Positions 61,915 to 64,000 of a stretch of 64,000 nucleotides of DNA are shown one piece after another. The position numbers and the translations under genes are program-made. Source of the DNA: Rhodopseudomonas pentothenatexigens (GTDB taxonomy: Bacteria > Pseudomonadota > Alphaproteobacteria > Rhizobiales > Xanthobacteraceae); NCBI RefSeq assembly GCF_900218015.1, contig NZ_UFQQ01000006.1, positions 182,811 through 246,810 of the forward strand, in the 5' to 3' direction. Below the pieces are notes generated by a model, which was not told where the DNA came from, did not search any database, and was given only the letters and a program-made list of their open reading frames with translations. Position 1 is the first letter of the stretch, and every line of letters begins with the position of its first letter.

Positions 61915-62937
61915 TCAGCCGGCGTTGCGGAGTGGGTCGCGCGCGACCGCGGTCCACCATTGCTGCACCACCGCCGGGCTGGTGAGCTGGATCGCCGCGG
62001 AGGCGTCGAGCTGGGCCTTGCGATAGGCGCTGGCGGTGATGCCGAACCGGGCCCGGAACGTGCGGCTGAAATGCGCCTCGCTCTTGAAGCCGAGATCGGC
62101 GGCGAGGCGGGACAGCCGCCGCGATTCCAGCGGATCGGCCAGCGCCGCCTGCACCGCGAGCAGCCGGCGCTCCTGGACGTAGCGCATCACCCCGCCGCGA
62201 TCGGCAAACAGCCGGTACAGCGACGCGCGCGACACGTCCAGCTGCCGGGCCAGCCAATCCGGCGACAGCTCCGGCAGCGCCAGGTTGTCGCGCACGAGCG
62301 CTTCGCTGAGCGCCAGGACGGTTTCGTCGGCGCCGCGCTGCGGAGCGAGATCCGCCTCGGCGGACGGCGCCAGCAGCCGGCGGAGGAAGTCGGCGGTTTC
62401 CGCCACCGTGGCCGCCACGTCGGCCTCGGTGAGCTGCGCGCTGCGCTCCTGCAGCGAGCGGATGTAGGCGGCCAGCAGATCGTTGCGCAGCGGATCGAGC
62501 TTCGGCTTGAGATCGTGCAGCGGCACGCCGACGAGCAGCCTGCGTGGCACGATCAGGCACACCGTATTGGACGCGAAGGCGCGGGTGGCGATCGGGCAGG
62601 CGAGGTCGATCAGGGCCACCTTGCCGGGGCCGATCACGGTCTGCTGCCGCGTCACCTCGCCGTTGAACCCGCCGGACACGTAAAGGTGCAGCAGGAGATG
62701 ATCCGGCGTCACGGCGATGCGTTGGGCGTCGCGCACGAAATCCTGGGCGTTGAACGCCACCTTGGCGACCACCAGGTCGCCGATGATGATGCCGTAAGCC
62801 GAGCCGGTCGGCGTCTTCTTGCTCGGTCCGCAGCGGCGCGGCTCGAATAGCGGCGAGATCACTGCGCTCCAGGTCGCGAACGCGTTGGCCTCGTCCAGGC
62901 CGGAGGTGACGTAATACAGTCGGGGAAGGGGCGCCAT
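61915..62937 (-). CDS. AraC-family transcriptional regulator
   Basis: A 340-residue regulator. The N-terminal 170 residues form an AraC-binding-like beta domain (VAKVAFNAQDFVRDAQRIAV, LLLHLYVSGGFNGEVTRQ). The C-terminal 100 residues are the double HTH: LARQLDVSRASLYRLFADRG, then RLSRLAADLGFKSEAHFSRT-FRARFG, the diagnostic end block. It diverges from the barrel remnant at 63039, whose lost full gene it may once have controlled. Confidence 0.9.
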   Translation of the reverse strand: MAPLPRLYYVTSGLDEANAFATWSAVISPLFEPRRCGPSKKTPTGSAYGIIIGDLVVAKVAFNAQDFVRDAQRIAVTPDHLLLHLYVSGGFNGEVTRQQTVIGPGKVALIDLACPIATRAFASNTVCLIVPRRLLVGVPLHDLKPKLDPLRNDLLAAYIRSLQERSAQLTEADVAATVAETADFLRRLLAPSAEADLAPQRGADETVLALSEALVRDNLALPELSPDWLARQLDVSRASLYRLFADRGGVMRYVQERRLLAVQAALADPLESRRLSRLAADLGFKSEAHFSRTFRARFGITASAYRKAQLDASAAIQLTSPAVVQQWWTAVARDPLRNAG

Positions 62938-63038
62938 CGGATGGATTGATCTTCAAGTCGGCTCGCCCGGTCGCATCGCCGCGCGGCGACCGACCAAGTG
63001 CCCAAGCCTAGCGGATTTCTCAGCGAAACACGATTCAG

Positions 63039-63680
63039 TTGCAGTTGCGGAGATCACTCCTCGATACTTACGCTGGCGCCGCCTATGCGAGCTGGACGCG
63101 GGGCGCCGCTGTGCTGGACTTCCGGATCGCGGCCGGTCCGAGCCAGATGGCGACCAGCCGGCAGATCCTGCTGTCGCCGACCAGCCTGCAGGGCAGCGCC
63201 AACGGCGTCGGCGTCGGCACCACGTTCGAGGCGGGGTATCGGTTCGCGATCGGGCACGATGTGACGCTGAAGCCGTTCGTCGGCATGACCTGGCAGGGCT
63301 TCCGCCGCGATGCCTATAGCGAAAGCCAGCTTCCGATCGGCCTCGTCTATGCGGCGCAGACCTACGACAAGCTGACCTCAACGGTCGGCGCGGCGGTAAG
63401 CGCGCGGCTGCGCACCACCGACGGCACCACGCTGGCGCCGGAGCTGAAGCTCGGCTGGGGCCAGGATCTGCGCGATACTACGCTGGTCAGCGAGGCCGCG
63501 CTGCTCGACAACGCCTTCCTGGTCAATGCGGCGCAGCCCGGCCGCGACGCCGCGCTGGTGAGCGCCAAGCTGTCCGGCTGGCGCAGCGAGACGTTCCGGA
63601 TGTTCGCCGCCTATAGCGGCGAATATCGCAGCAACGCCACCAGCCATCAGGTTTCGGCCGGCGCCCGCGTCAACTGGTAA
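63039..63680 (+). pseudogene. Autotransporter beta-barrel remnant
   Basis: Up to 213 codons of a C-terminal outer-membrane barrel: alternating amphipathic strands (VGVGTTFEAGYRFAIGHDVT, LAPELKLGWGQDLRDTT) and a terminal SAGARVNW, the aromatic end needed for BAM insertion. No passenger domain, no signal peptide and no good start exist: the frame opens after a TAG near 63010 and the first start would be TTG. It is therefore most likely a 5'-deleted relic of an autotransporter gene. Confidence 0.7.
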
Positions 63681-63702
63681 GCGAAATTCGTAGAGCCTCT
63701 CG

Positions 63703-63740
63703 CGAAGCCCCGGTTCTGAGCGATCAGAACCGGGGCTTCG
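63703..63740. terminator. Strong terminator hairpin
   Basis: A 17-bp perfect stem starting CGAAGCCCCGGTTCTGA at 63703-63719, loop GCGA, and its complement at 63724-63740. It lies 23 bases after the barrel remnant and is the strongest stem of the right edge. Confidence 0.8.
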
Positions 63741-63761
63741 TTGCCAAAACACGTCGAGGTT

Positions 63762-63860
63762 CCGGGTTCGCGAGCTGTCGCTCGCGCCCCGGAACGACGA
63801 GCAGGTTGATAGCTCAGACCCTCCCCAAGTCATTCCGGGGCGCGCGCAGCGCGAACCCGG
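63762..63860. repeat. Inverted pair of CCGGGTTCGCG-type repeats
   Basis: 63762-63798 begins CCGGGTTCGCG and ends CGCGCCCCGGAACGAC. 63829-63860 is the same unit inverted, beginning GTCATTCCGGGGCGCG and ending GCGAACCCGG. The units are common intergenic repeats in Bradyrhizobium and Rhodopseudomonas. They lie beside the IS110 gene end. Confidence 0.7.
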
Positions 63861-63868
63861 CGACTGTC

Positions 63869-64000
63869 TCATGTGTCAAGGGTCTTACCTTGATATGGCG
63901 TGTCTGCTTTGACGAGTGCGTTGGCTGTGACGAGCAGTTTTCGGGCGATTGCGATGAGCGCGACCTTTCCGGGTTTTCCTTGCAGGCGAAGGGCGTTGTA
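63869..64000 (-). mobile_element. IS110-family transposase, 3' end (partial at window edge)
   Basis: Reading the minus strand from the right edge gives YNALRLQGKPGKVALIAIAR, then KLLVTANALVKADTPYQGKT and a TGA stop at 63869-63871. The GKPxKVALIAxARKLL segment is the standard end of IS110/IS116/IS902 transposases (Transposase_20). The rest of the gene and the other end of the element are outside the window. Confidence 0.8.

Noticed and set aside
1..64000. CRISPR arrays, tRNA or rRNA genes.
   Set aside because: No regularly spaced direct repeats and no convincing tRNA or rRNA sequence were seen on either strand by eye.

Overview
The window is GC-rich chromosomal DNA from an alphaproteobacterium of the Rhodopseudomonas/Bradyrhizobium type. 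Evidence for this is the gene-transfer-agent (GTA) type phage cluster, the backbone order (PhoP/FeuP-like two-component pair, ccmI-E-F-H, degP, response regulator, sensor kinase, glnE), an FNR/FixK box, a NifA/sigma-54 style promoter, and several palindromic repeat families known from that family. The species assignment is inference.

Left half, about 1-35000: a dispersed GTA/defective-prophage cluster. Structural genes on the + strand appear in this order: major capsid (partial, at the left edge), small and large terminase, head-tail adaptor, stopper, tail terminator, tail tube, two tail chaperones, short tape measure, distal tail protein, hub (DUF2163), NlpC/P60 peptidase, 1290-aa tip/host-specificity protein, DUF2793 fibre-like protein, GH19-type endolysin and holin. 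The capsid lies before the terminases, and no portal or prohead protease lies between terminase and adaptor, so the canonical order is rearranged.

The phage blocks are separated by unrelated cargo. (a) 1159-7087 holds DUF2019, a SLOG protein with a truncated phosphoribosyltransferase, and an AT-richer minus-strand operon of two ABC permeases, a solute-binding lipoprotein, a methyltransferase and a pentapeptide-repeat protein, with no ATPase. (b) 10013-11177 holds two secreted proteins. (c) 14930-22137 holds a Fic enzyme, a very large flagellin, FlbT and two LuxR-type regulators; the Fic gene is bracketed by a degenerate copy of the end of the distal-tail gene. (d) 23688-26522 holds a GFA enzyme and a MarR/cytochrome b561 operon. 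(e) 32472-33479 holds an FkbM methyltransferase.

Right half, about 35000-64000: mostly conserved backbone. A two-component system, a lipoprotein, an unknown conserved protein, and ccmIEFH with an FNR/FixK box come first. Then come accessory inserts: a three-gene ABC efflux system; formamidase amiF plus a CobW-type zinc GTPase, each with a Zur-like box; and two ferritin-like genes, one fused to a 2Fe-2S ferredoxin behind a NifA/sigma-54 type promoter. The backbone resumes with degP, a response regulator, a soluble chemoreceptor inserted before its presumed sensor kinase, and glnE. The right edge has an AraC regulator, an autotransporter barrel remnant, repeats, and the 3' end of an IS110-family transposase. 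No tRNA, rRNA or CRISPR array was seen.
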